NCBI RefSeq assembly: GCF_900091655.1
Contig: NZ_LT594621.1
Coordinates: 3,878,639 to 3,942,638 of the forward strand
Length of the DNA stretch: 64,000 bases
From: Culturomica massiliensis
GTDB lineage: Bacteria > Bacteroidota > Bacteroidia > Bacteroidales > Marinifilaceae
Direction of reading: 5' to 3'
Positions within the stretch are counted from its first letter, which is position 1. Each line of letters opens with the position of its first letter. Position numbers and translations under genes: made by a program. Under the pieces are notes generated by a model. It did not search any database, was not told the DNA's origin, and was given only the letters and a program-made list of their open reading frames with translations. Shown piece after piece: positions 49,463 through 57,696 of the stretch.

Positions 49463-50499
49463 AATTTGTAGACTTGTCACAAGAAGACCGCGTGGATATA
49501 CTTGATCGTGTTTCCGCAGAATTGAACATACGGCAACGTGAGGTCATAGAAAAGGATTGGTGGGTAACGGCTGTCCTCCGTGCCATGTTTAGTTTGCCGT
49601 ATGCCGGTCATCTGTCTTTCAAGGGAGGTACATCGTTGAGCAAGTGCTGGCATTTGATAGATCGCTTTTCGGAAGATATAGACATTGCCATTGACCGGGA
49701 GTATCTTGGTTTCGGTGGAGTATTGTCGAAAACACAAATCAGCGACAAATTGCGCCGTGCTGCCTGTACCTTTGTAAGAGAGACCATGCAACACGATTTG
49801 GCGGGACAATTGTACAAGAGTGGCATCTCAAAAGAAAAGTTCAAGGTAAATGTTGATACAACCCCTGTCACCACAACTGACCCCGAGGTTATAGGCATTA
49901 ACTATGACTCAGTTTTATCCTTTTCCATAGGTGGAAAGGATGGGCAGTATATCCTGCCTAAAGTGAAAGTGGAAGTAAGTGGCAGGTCTATGAGTGAACC
50001 TGTAAGCGAGGTGGCTCTTGATTCAATGATAGACCAGGTGTATCCGAAGGCGCCTTTTGCAGAACCTGAGTTCATGGTACGTGCCGTTCTTCCTGAACGT
50101 ACCTTTCTTGAAAAGGTATTCCTGCTGCATGAGGAGTTTGCCAGGCCAGAGGAATTAATTCGTGTGGAACGTATGTCGCGACATATGTACGACATCGGGC
50201 AGATGTTGAAAACTCCAATAGCCGGGCGTGCCATAAACGATGTAGAACTTTACCGTCAGGTAGTAGCGCATCGCCGTGCATTCATCGGCTTACGTGGTTT
50301 CGACTATGATACGCTTTATCCGGCTACGCTCAACATCGTTCCTCCGGCTTCTGTTTTAGAGCAGTGGAGAGCCGACTATGAGAATATGCGTCTGCACATG
50401 ATATATGGTGATTCTGTTTCATTTGAAGAGTTGGTAAACGATCTTAATGATTTGAATGATTGGATAAAAGAGTCACACATAACTTCGCAAATTAGATAA
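49435..50499 (+). CDS. abiEii: AbiEii-type nucleotidyltransferase toxin
   Basis: 354 residues. The nucleotidyltransferase core is seen: LSFKGGTSLSKCWHLIDRFSEDIDIAID near residue 60, with the G-G-T-S and S-E-D-I-D-I motifs (catalytic Asp pair), and a later Lys/Asp pattern (PERTFLEKVFLLHEEFARP, RHMYDIGQML) typical of the AbiEii/AbiGii family. Family toxins add nucleotides to tRNA or other targets. The start ATG at 49435 overlaps abiEi by 28 bp, as in other AbiE pairs. Composition is less AT-rich than the toxin cassettes before it, so it was acquired separately. Confidence 0.9.
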   Translation: MGKNDIAAVKFVDLSQEDRVDILDRVSAELNIRQREVIEKDWWVTAVLRAMFSLPYAGHLSFKGGTSLSKCWHLIDRFSEDIDIAIDREYLGFGGVLSKTQISDKLRRAACTFVRETMQHDLAGQLYKSGISKEKFKVNVDTTPVTTTDPEVIGINYDSVLSFSIGGKDGQYILPKVKVEVSGRSMSEPVSEVALDSMIDQVYPKAPFAEPEFMVRAVLPERTFLEKVFLLHEEFARPEELIRVERMSRHMYDIGQMLKTPIAGRAINDVELYRQVVAHRRAFIGLRGFDYDTLYPATLNIVPPASVLEQWRADYENMRLHMIYGDSVSFEELVNDLNDLNDWIKESHITSQIR

Positions 50500-50511
50500 T
50501 ATGGCAAATTG

Positions 50512-50664
50512 TTGAAATATATTGCAGAAGAAACACAAGGTGCGCCACAATTCAAATTCTTCTTGGATGGTTCTCGTAGAGTGTATAAAGTTGACGACAT
50601 TCAGTATGACAAGAAAGTATTTCCTATCGTGAGTGGACAAATATCTGTGGCATGCTGTGGCTGA
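50512..50664 (+). pseudogene. Gene fragment, possibly NurA-like
   Basis: Fifty open codons: LKYIAEETQGAPQFKFFLDG, then SRRVYKVDDIQYDKKVFPIV, then SGQISVACCG, then stop. The LDGSRRVYKVDDI block resembles the DGS motif region of NurA-family nucleases that pair with HerA ATPases in defence systems. There is no clear start (TTG only) and the protein is far too short, so it is a remnant. The match is from memory and weak. Confidence 0.35.
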
Positions 50665-50701
50665 GAAATGAATGTAAACAATACATTTAAGAGTTTTTAG
50701 C

Positions 50702-50953
50702 ATGTTCATGAAGAATCATACCCTGTTCTTTGTTTACCAGTGACAGCTAATCTTATCAATGAGCGTAATCCCGTATGTTACGGGACGGATACAAGATGGG
50801 CGGATCATCTTTATCCGATCTATATGACTGAGTGTTATTGCAAAAGTCGCGTCAAAAGCGATTATTACTTTTTGAATTTATTCTAATTAAACTATGGATA
50901 CAATAGGAAAGGTTATTGTTACCGAAAAGCGACCAATGTCGGCAATAAAATAA
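50702..50953 (+). pseudogene. Further gene fragments, including a possible HerA N-terminus
   Basis: 50702-50886 is open for HVHEESYPVLCLPVTANLIN, ERNPVCYGTDTRWADHLYPI and YMTECYCKSRVKSDYYFLNLF, then stop; it looks like the end of a gene that I do not recognise. An ATG at 50894 opens MDTIGKVIVTEKRPMSAIK and stops after 19 codons. Its opening resembles HerA-type ATPases (IGKVIATEK...), which would fit the NurA-like fragment upstream. Both are decayed. Confidence 0.35.
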
Positions 50954-50990
50954 ATTACGGTACTGACGACAAGCTTTTTTACCTTCAGAG

Positions 50991-51376
50991 TTGAAGATAG
51001 GTATCAGTTTGACCGGTGTTTTTCGGAGATGTTACCAGTTATCTGTGGGATTGGAAGGCGGAAAATATCTGGTTTCTTTGAAAGAAGAGGATCGTGATCA
51101 TTCATTGCCCGGAAATATTGGCGCTTTGTTTTCAGACAGAGAAATCAACCGTATTTTTTGGAAAGTCGGATTTGAATACGGTTTCCAGGAGATGGTGTAT
51201 GGACGTGTGGGCTATTTAATGAAAGGAAGGCGGGATTGCAGCGTAAATACACTACTTTCGAAACCGGGATCCGTTTTATGCGTATTCATCTGGACGCGGC
51301 TTATTTCGTGTCACATTCCCGGAATACCTATCTTTGGGACAATAGTTTTCGTTTATCTGTGGGAATAGATTTTTAA
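50991..51376 (+). pseudogene. Frameshifted, 5'-truncated outer-membrane protein, PorV/PorQ-like C-terminus
   Basis: The first part (KVGFEYGFQEMVYGRVGYLMKG) is in frame with 50991. One lost base near 51235 breaks the frame, and the rest continues in another frame (LQRKYTTFETGIRFMRIHLD, AAYFVSHSRNTYLWDNSFRL, SVGIDF stop at 51376). Joined, it gives the last four or five strands of a barrel ending in Phe. The spacing and phrases recall the T9SS proteins PorV/PorQ. There is no credible start and no signal peptide. If PorV-like, it is a lost T9SS component beside the toxin locus. Confidence 0.5.
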
Positions 51377-51386
51377 TTATACTTTT

Positions 51387-51471
51387 ACAATTGCAGATTT
51401 TAAATTATTGGGCAACCTGATTTGTTGTCGAATTCATTTCATTTAAAATCTGCAATCGTAAATCTACAATT
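51387..51471 (-). repeat. Dispersed repeat, copy B (inverted)
   Basis: The reverse complement matches copy C (61074-61165) over most of its length (core ACAAATCAGGTTGCC is shared) and copy A. It lies between the PorV-like remnant and the end of the import operon. 51472-51536 holds nothing else that I can identify. Confidence 0.75.
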
Positions 51472-51536
51472 CTGTATTCCTTTGCTTCGCTCTGCTTTTA
51501 CCGACCGTATAGGCAAGAGAAAGGCCGTTGCCGGTT

Positions 51537-52397
51537 TTAATCCAGTTCTTCGATGGTGAATAATTCGTCCGGGGATAGTTGTAGGGTGGCGAAGCCTTTT
51601 TCAATGGGGGATAGGTTGGCGGGGAGGTGCTCGCTCATGTATTCCCGGTTGTTCGGTTTGAAGCTGACTTTCCAGCCTTTGCCGGCTTTATTTTTGAGGT
51701 AAAAACACATATTTTCGGGTGGGCCTTGCAGGTAGCGACGGGTGCCCGGGGTGCAGCCGGTGACGAACAGAACACCGTCGACCGGGCAATTTTGCATTTC
51801 TGCGGTAAGGGTATAATCTCCGGGATCTTCCTGATTGTTGTACAGGCATTGCATAACCCGGGTTGCCCCCAGCACGCCCAGGGCCAGACCCGGACAGATG
51901 TGGCCGTGTAGTTGTGCTGCTTTTAGCAGAAGTTCTTTGGTGTTGTTTGCCAGAATGTTACGGACAATATCGATCCGGGGCGAATCGGCCTGGATGGTTT
52001 GGTGTATACTTTGCTGATCGAAGACGGAGGTGTCGCAATATTTTATATCTATGACCGGGGAACCGTCTAATGCGTCGGCGCCTTTAACGTACAGTTTATT
52101 GCCTTCCCGCTGAACCAGTTTGACCGTGGTGATGCCTATGTGGTTGGGACGTCTGGGGGAACGGGAGGCAAAGATGCCTTTGGTTTCACCGGTCCGTATT
52201 CTGGTGGTGAGCTCGGTCCGTTTTTCATGGTGGAAAGTGAAGACCAGGTCGATATATTCGGCCTGCTCGATGTCCTGTAAACCTTCCGCATATTCCGGGA
52301 GAATTTCTATTTCCGATACTTCTTGTTTGATGACTTCAGGAGTCTGGCTGGTGGTACATGCGTTGTGTACGAAACCGATGGGTTCTAATACGATCAT
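51537..52397 (-). CDS. TsaA/TrmO-like domain fused to FmdE-like domain
   Basis: 286 residues from the ATG at 52397; a longer frame starts at 52442, but the TsaA domain begins at MIVLEPIGFVHN. Residues 1-135 are TsaA/TrmO-like (SRSPRRPNHIGITTVKL, LYVKGADALDGSPVIDIK); TrmO methylates t6A in tRNA with S-adenosylmethionine. Residues ~155-286 are an FmdE-like domain with its Cys-containing HGHICPG, and CPVDGVLFVTGCTPG further on. FmdE-family domains are named after a formylmethanofuran dehydrogenase operon gene and lack a settled function. No signal peptide, so cytoplasmic. It is the last gene of the import operon, 56 bp after the ATPase. I infer processing of an imported small molecule or metal complex. 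Confidence 0.82.
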   Translation of the reverse strand: MIVLEPIGFVHNACTTSQTPEVIKQEVSEIEILPEYAEGLQDIEQAEYIDLVFTFHHEKRTELTTRIRTGETKGIFASRSPRRPNHIGITTVKLVQREGNKLYVKGADALDGSPVIDIKYCDTSVFDQQSIHQTIQADSPRIDIVRNILANNTKELLLKAAQLHGHICPGLALGVLGATRVMQCLYNNQEDPGDYTLTAEMQNCPVDGVLFVTGCTPGTRRYLQGPPENMCFYLKNKAGKGWKVSFKPNNREYMSEHLPANLSPIEKGFATLQLSPDELFTIEELD

Positions 52398-52453
52398 AGT
52401 AAAACAGGGTAAAAGGTTAGTGATAAAATGTAATGGGTTCATAATGATTACGG

Positions 52454-53209
52454 TTATTGAGGGATGATACAGATACAGTTTTTGTGGTGTAATACATCTA
52501 CCTGAATGTCGTATAGGTTTTCGATGTTTTCGGGGGTGTAGACGGATTGGAGTCCCGATGCAAATACGTTGCCTTGTTTCAGCATCAGGGCTTTGTTACA
52601 GAAGCGGGCGGCCATATTGATATCGTGTATGGTGATGATAATCGTCATGCCTTCCCCTGCCAGTTGTTGTAAGAGTTTCATCACTTTCATCTGGTGGTTG
52701 ATGTCCAGGTTGGCGATGGGTTCGTCCAGCAATAATATGGACGGTTGTTGTGCCAGGGCGCGAGCGATGTAAACGCGTTGCTGCTGACCGCCGCTGAGGG
52801 TGTTGAGGTGGCGCATGGCAACAGCCTCCAGTTCAAGCCGGGTAAGCAAGCCGGCTACCAGTTCCATATCGGCCGTTGTCGGTTTGCTGTGGATGTAGGG
52901 TTTGCGTCCGAGTAATACGGTATCGAATACGCTGATGCCGCCGACAATTTCTTCAGATTGCGGGATGTAGGCGACGGTGCGCGATAATCTTTTCGGAGAA
53001 TACTCTTTCAGCGGAATATGTCCGATGGAAATCAGGCCCTCATTGATTTTCAGTATGCGGTTGAGGCATTTCAGCAGGGTGCTTTTGCCGGAACCGTTTT
53101 GTCCGATAATGGCCAGCATATCTCCCGATTGGACTTCGAAGGAGATGTGTTTCAGGGCTTTGAAGCCGGTGTAGCTGAACGATATGTCGTCGACTTTAAG
53201 GTGCATCAT
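52454..53209 (-). CDS. ABC transporter ATP-binding protein (FecE/BtuD type)
   Basis: 251 residues from the ATG at 53209, which overlaps the permease stop by 4 bp (ATGA). A longer frame to 53320 is only a shadow of the permease. Walker A GQNGSGKST, Q-loop YIPQSEE, signature LSGGQQQRV, Walker B ILLLDEP and the switch His in TIHD are all present. It powers uptake with the adjacent FecCD permease. This type serves siderophores, haem, cobalamin or metal chelates; the sequence does not fix the substrate. Confidence 0.95.
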   Translation of the reverse strand: MMHLKVDDISFSYTGFKALKHISFEVQSGDMLAIIGQNGSGKSTLLKCLNRILKINEGLISIGHIPLKEYSPKRLSRTVAYIPQSEEIVGGISVFDTVLLGRKPYIHSKPTTADMELVAGLLTRLELEAVAMRHLNTLSGGQQQRVYIARALAQQPSILLLDEPIANLDINHQMKVMKLLQQLAGEGMTIIITIHDINMAARFCNKALMLKQGNVFASGLQSVYTPENIENLYDIQVDVLHHKNCICIIPQ

Positions 53210-54261
53210 ACTTTTTTTCGGGTTAAAAGGAACAGGAATAAAGGTACTCCCAGGAATGAGGTCAATATGCCTACGGGAAGAATAACGGGGGAGATGACCG
53301 TCCGGGCTACCGTGTCGCAAAGGAGCAGGAACATACCGCCGAATACGGCCGATCCGGTGATCAGAAATTCTTCGTTGTCGCCGATAAATTTACGGACGAT
53401 GTGTGGAACCACAAGTCCGACAAAAGCGATAACGCCGAAAAAAGAGACGGCAACGGCTGTAATCAGCGAGGTAACGACCAGACCGACGACGCGAATGCGT
53501 TGCGGACGGACGCCCATGCTTTGGGCATAATCGTCGCCGGAGCCCAGCACTTTATAGTCCCATCGCTTGTAATAGAAATAAATCAGGGCGGGTAGCAGGA
53601 CGATGATCAGGAAAACCAGTTTGCTCCAATCGCTGCGTCCCAGGTCGCCGAAGTTCCAGAAGACGATGGAGGCCAGTTGAACGTTGTTGGCAACATATTG
53701 CATGACGGCAATACCGGCGCCGAAAAGCGAATTGATGATGACTCCCGAAAGGATGATCGTTTCGACGGAGGCTTGTCTGATTTTGATGATGAGCAGGATT
53801 ATGGCCAATCCCAGCAGGCTTCCCAGAAAAGCGGAGATTGTGACAATGTAGGGATTGGTGATCATAAAGAGGTCGGATGAACGGGCGATGCCCGTTCCGG
53901 CCCCCAGAAAAACAATTCCGAAGGAGGCTCCGAAAGCGGCGGCATTGGATATTCCCAGAGTGTAAGGAGAGGCCAGGGGGTTGCGTAACAGAATCTGCAT
54001 GATTGCTCCGGATATGGACAGGATGATGCCGGTGACAATTGTCGCCAGGATTCTGGGGAGGCGGATGTTGAGAATGATCTGCCGGTTCATTTCGATACCT
54101 TCGCCTCTTACCAAGGCCCATAAATCGGACCAGCCGATCTGGTGAGAGCCGGCGATCAGGGCGATCAGGGCGATGGCGGCCAGCAGCACCAGCAGGATAA
54201 CGATAAAGCGTGCGTTGCGGATCCGGTATTTTTTGTATTGTATTAAAATTTCATTGTCCAT
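53206..54261 (-). CDS. FecCD/BtuC-type ABC importer permease
   Basis: 351 residues with about ten membrane segments. The family blocks are visible: NIRLPRILATIVTGIILSISGAIMQ, NPLASPYTLGISNAAAFGASFGI, and GVIAFVGLVVPHIVRKFIG (the coupling helix region). It forms the inner-membrane channel of a type II importer with the ATPase that overlaps its 3' end. It lies 71 bp after the binding-protein gene. Confidence 0.95.
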   Translation of the reverse strand: MDNEILIQYKKYRIRNARFIVILLVLLAAIALIALIAGSHQIGWSDLWALVRGEGIEMNRQIILNIRLPRILATIVTGIILSISGAIMQILLRNPLASPYTLGISNAAAFGASFGIVFLGAGTGIARSSDLFMITNPYIVTISAFLGSLLGLAIILLIIKIRQASVETIILSGVIINSLFGAGIAVMQYVANNVQLASIVFWNFGDLGRSDWSKLVFLIIVLLPALIYFYYKRWDYKVLGSGDDYAQSMGVRPQRIRVVGLVVTSLITAVAVSFFGVIAFVGLVVPHIVRKFIGDNEEFLITGSAVFGGMFLLLCDTVARTVISPVILPVGILTSFLGVPLFLFLLTRKKV

Positions 54262-54332
54262 AGGCTCTGGTAAATACAGGTTTTATTTTGATTTCCGATT
54301 GAAGAACCCACAGTTCTTTCCGATTCGGCGGA

Positions 54333-55439
54333 TCAAAGATCTGTCATATCATTCAACGTGTTCTTTTCTGTACCGAATACGTTTCGGTAGTCGCCCCAAT
54401 TCCGGACAAGGCTGTCTGCTACGGGGCTACCGACGAACATGGTCAGAATTTCGTTTGCTTTGTCTGTTACGTCAATATCGGTAAATTGTTCCGGAAAAAG
54501 CACTTTACCGGCATTCCAGGCATTGATGAGCATTACCTCGAAGTTGGTGTGGTTGTTGTTGTACGGCCACAGGGTATAGATTTGCCGGTCCCGGTAAGCC
54601 GTTAACAACCGGTTCAGGCTTTTACGTGTTTTAAAGTCTTCCTGCACGAGCGGCCAGCCGTCGGTATCGACGAAAATTACCTGCGGATTCCAGTCTGCCA
54701 GCTGTTCCCAGTCGATATACGTTCCTGTGATGGGAGATATGTAGGCTGAGTCGATTACGGAGGCTACATTATCGGTTTTTAAAAAATCGAATGCGGCATA
54801 GTAAGGATCGGTGGACGTAATGCCTTTTTGTCCTTTGTAGGAAATGCCTCCGACATAAATACGGGGGGATTTGCCGGAAGATTGTGCCCGTTGCCCCAGT
54901 TCGGCAATCTGACGATCGGTATAGCGGATCAGGCTGTCTACTTGCCGGGTGGTGCCCAACACTTCGCCTATGGAGCGCAAAGAGTTGTAAAATGTTTGCC
55001 GGTTGCGGCCGATGTCTCCGTACTCTATCGTAAATACAGGTATTCCGGTACGTTGCTGTAAGGCATCGGCATCTCCGGCCGTTGTGGTCGACATAAAGAT
55101 TACATCCGGCCGGGCGGCCATAATCAGTTCCGGATCGCCTCCCATAGATGGGCCGATGATCGGTTTTTGTCTCAATTCCGGGTGGGCGAACAGGTGGGTG
55201 AAGCAGTTGTCCCGGGTTTCCTGCTCTTCAACTCCACAGATAAAAGGGGCTCCTCCGGCATAGGTGACCAGACGGATCGCCGAAGCCCGGATACAGACGA
55301 TTCTTTGAATGGAATCGGGCAGGACAACTTCCCTTTGCAGTGCATCGGTAATGACCCGGCCGGTATTTGGGTGTTTATCGGGCCGTGTACCGCAGGAACC
55401 GCAAAGCAGTACGCAAAGAATGTAACAGTATATTTTCAT
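54333..55439 (-). CDS. Substrate-binding lipoprotein of the ABC importer (BtuF/FecB type)
   Basis: 368 residues. MKIYCYILCVLLCGSC carries a lipobox with Cys at residue 16. Residues ~28-355 are a class III binding-protein fold: VITDALQREVVLPDSIQRIVC at the N-terminal lobe, MGGDPELIMAARPDVIFMS, and the second lobe from ~200. It binds the imported ligand in the periplasm and passes it to the permease. The helical backbone is typical of siderophore, cobalamin and nickel-chelate binders, so the ligand is open. Two TonB receptor genes lie upstream in the same operon. Confidence 0.92.
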   Translation of the reverse strand: MKIYCYILCVLLCGSCGTRPDKHPNTGRVITDALQREVVLPDSIQRIVCIRASAIRLVTYAGGAPFICGVEEQETRDNCFTHLFAHPELRQKPIIGPSMGGDPELIMAARPDVIFMSTTTAGDADALQQRTGIPVFTIEYGDIGRNRQTFYNSLRSIGEVLGTTRQVDSLIRYTDRQIAELGQRAQSSGKSPRIYVGGISYKGQKGITSTDPYYAAFDFLKTDNVASVIDSAYISPITGTYIDWEQLADWNPQVIFVDTDGWPLVQEDFKTRKSLNRLLTAYRDRQIYTLWPYNNNHTNFEVMLINAWNAGKVLFPEQFTDIDVTDKANEILTMFVGSPVADSLVRNWGDYRNVFGTEKNTLNDMTDL

Positions 55440-55535
55440 TGTATCGGTTTGAATGAAAATCCGGAAATGTGAATATAAACCGGTTATCGGTGCTGGGAGG
55501 TTATTTTCAGATTTCCGGATTTCCGGTTATTGCAT

Positions 55536-57599
55536 TTACCGGTTTATATTGACAGCCAGCTTGATATTCATCAGTCTGCCGGCAGACATATACTCTTTGG
55601 TGTTCATGTGCCGGTTGTTGAATATATTGATGATCTCCCCGCTGACGTACAGACGGTGGCGGAAAAGCCATTTGGATAGCTGGGCATCCCATATCGCAAA
55701 TCCCTTAATGGCAGTGGAGTTGTCTTCGGAGGTATATTGTTTGGATTTATAGCGTCCGCGAAACATGGCATCGACAATACCGCCCGTCCAGAGAATATAG
55801 CCTTTGACCTGGTGTTTAGGGGCATATGTCAACAGTTTGTCGTTTAATTCGGGCTGCTCTTTGAAATCTTTGATTTTAGCGTCGTTGTATGAATAATTGA
55901 GGTTGATTTTCAGGTTGTTGACAGGAGTGTAGTTTAAGTCGGCTTCTATTCCCTTGACATCCACTTTGGAGATATTCCGGCGTTGGAAAATGTCCCGTTT
56001 GCCCCACATTTTTTCTCCGGTGGCGACATAATACAGGAAATCTTTTCCTTTGGCGTAATAAAATGAAGGGGAGAAGGACAGGGTGCCGGTGAGCCGGAAG
56101 GTTCCGCCGATTTCGTAATTATCGATCTGTTCGGGTCCGAGGTCGGGGTTGGCAATTTTAGGGCCGACCCACATCCATCCCGAACGGCAGAGATCGTCCA
56201 AAATGGAAGCCCGGAATCCCTGGGAATAAGAAATGTAAGCGGATATGGTTTCGGTTGGGTTATAGCGTAAGGCTATCCGGGGGGAGAAATGTTCCCAACG
56301 GTTGTTTTTCAATTTCCCGTTGTAGGTGTTAAAGTCGGAGACATTTTCGCCGATGGCCTCGAACCAGCCTTTGTGAAAATAAGCATTGTCGTAGCGTAAA
56401 GCCATTTGTAACCAGATTTTCTTGTTCAGAAGACTCAGTTCGTCTTGTGCAAATACGGAGATGATACGGATTGTACCCCGGTTGAGTACCTTATCGGGAG
56501 AGGTAACATAATGGTCACCGCCGTCGATGCTGCCGTTTTTGAATTCGCTGCCTATGACCAGGTCGTTGAATTTACCGGACAGTCTGAGGTGCATGATGGC
56601 ACCCCAGTCGTCACGGTGGGATTTGACATCGAATCGCTGGTAATCCGAGTTTTTCATCCGTTCGTCGAGTTTGAAATAGTCCTGGCGTTGGAAGTAAAGA
56701 GCTGCGTTGTAGGAAAATTTACCTTTTTCACCGTAGAAGCGGCCTTGTACCCTGTGGTGGTTGAAGTGACGGTATTCCCCGTCCGGAGCTTGGATTTTTT
56801 CACCTTCTCCCCGTTTGTCTTTGTAAAGGTCATAGGCCAGATCGATGTTGAAGAGTGCGGTAGGACTGTATAAGATTTTGGCGTATAAGCCGCCTTCTTT
56901 TACAAAGCGGGCTACGCTGTAGTCCGGGTTGGTCCGCAGGCTGTCGGGGACATTGTTAAAACCGTCGCTTTTGTTGTAATAGCCGGAAAGGAAAACGGAA
57001 AACTTGTCATTGACCCGGCTTGAAATACCCAGATTGGTTTTCCAGGTGTTCAGGGAGCCGTAACTCCCGGAGGCATTGACAGAGAACGGGGAGAACGGTT
57101 TTTTGCTGATGATGTTGATGACTCCTCCCATAGCGTTATTGCCGTAGAGCGAGGAGCCGGGACCTTTGAATACTTCGATCCGCTGGATGTTGTCCATGTG
57201 GAGACTGTTCCAGTTGACGCCTCCTTCATCGGACGTATTGATCGGAATGCCGTCGAAAAGTACTAAGGTACGTCCTTGCTCGTCTCCGGCAAGTCCGCGG
57301 ATACTGACATTGGTGTGCATATTACTGATACCGTCCGAACGGGTGGTATTGACACCGGAGATCATCGTCAGGATGTCGTCGACACTTTGTGCCGGCGTAT
57401 TCCGGAGAAGTACAGGGCTGACGATACTGATACTTCCCGGACTTTGGGTCACCGGACGTTCTGTGCGGGAACCCGTTACGACGACTTCATGCAGGACCAG
57501 GGTTGTATCGACCGTTTCGGTGCGGGCGTATGTCCCAAGATAGAGTCCTGATAAAAGCAGGGCAGATAGAGTTGTTATAAGGCTGTATTTTAGTTGCAT
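55536..57599 (-). CDS. TonB-dependent outer-membrane receptor 1
   Basis: 687 residues. Signal peptide (MQLKYSLITTLSALLLSGLYLGTYA). TonB-box-like TLVLHEVVVTGSR, plug domain ~45-165 (VDDILTMISGVNTTRSDG, IERIEVFKGPGSSLYGNNAMGGVINI-type block), then a 22-strand barrel ending in LAVNINR. No carboxypeptidase-like N-terminal extension, so it is a classic siderophore/vitamin-type receptor rather than SusC. It takes up a ligand that the downstream ABC importer probably carries on. 97 bp after the nucleoside hydrolase-FmdE gene. Confidence 0.94.
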   Translation of the reverse strand: MQLKYSLITTLSALLLSGLYLGTYARTETVDTTLVLHEVVVTGSRTERPVTQSPGSISIVSPVLLRNTPAQSVDDILTMISGVNTTRSDGISNMHTNVSIRGLAGDEQGRTLVLFDGIPINTSDEGGVNWNSLHMDNIQRIEVFKGPGSSLYGNNAMGGVINIISKKPFSPFSVNASGSYGSLNTWKTNLGISSRVNDKFSVFLSGYYNKSDGFNNVPDSLRTNPDYSVARFVKEGGLYAKILYSPTALFNIDLAYDLYKDKRGEGEKIQAPDGEYRHFNHHRVQGRFYGEKGKFSYNAALYFQRQDYFKLDERMKNSDYQRFDVKSHRDDWGAIMHLRLSGKFNDLVIGSEFKNGSIDGGDHYVTSPDKVLNRGTIRIISVFAQDELSLLNKKIWLQMALRYDNAYFHKGWFEAIGENVSDFNTYNGKLKNNRWEHFSPRIALRYNPTETISAYISYSQGFRASILDDLCRSGWMWVGPKIANPDLGPEQIDNYEIGGTFRLTGTLSFSPSFYYAKGKDFLYYVATGEKMWGKRDIFQRRNISKVDVKGIEADLNYTPVNNLKINLNYSYNDAKIKDFKEQPELNDKLLTYAPKHQVKGYILWTGGIVDAMFRGRYKSKQYTSEDNSTAIKGFAIWDAQLSKWLFRHRLYVSGEIINIFNNRHMNTKEYMSAGRLMNIKLAVNINR

Positions 57600-57696
57600 T
57601 TCACTCGGTTTTATGAATAATAAATAAATTCCGATAACGCTTGAATTTGCTATTCAGAAGCGGTAAAAGCGCAAGCGTGACTTTATTGAAGGTGTT

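Noticed and set aside
52398..52442. Longer start of the TsaA-FmdE gene
   Set aside because: The 15 extra residues lie before the conserved TsaA start and add no family feature; possible but less likely.
53210..53320. N-terminal extension of the ABC ATPase
   Set aside because: It overlaps the permease 3' end and is not ATPase-like; ATG at 53209 gives the normal start and ATGA coupling.
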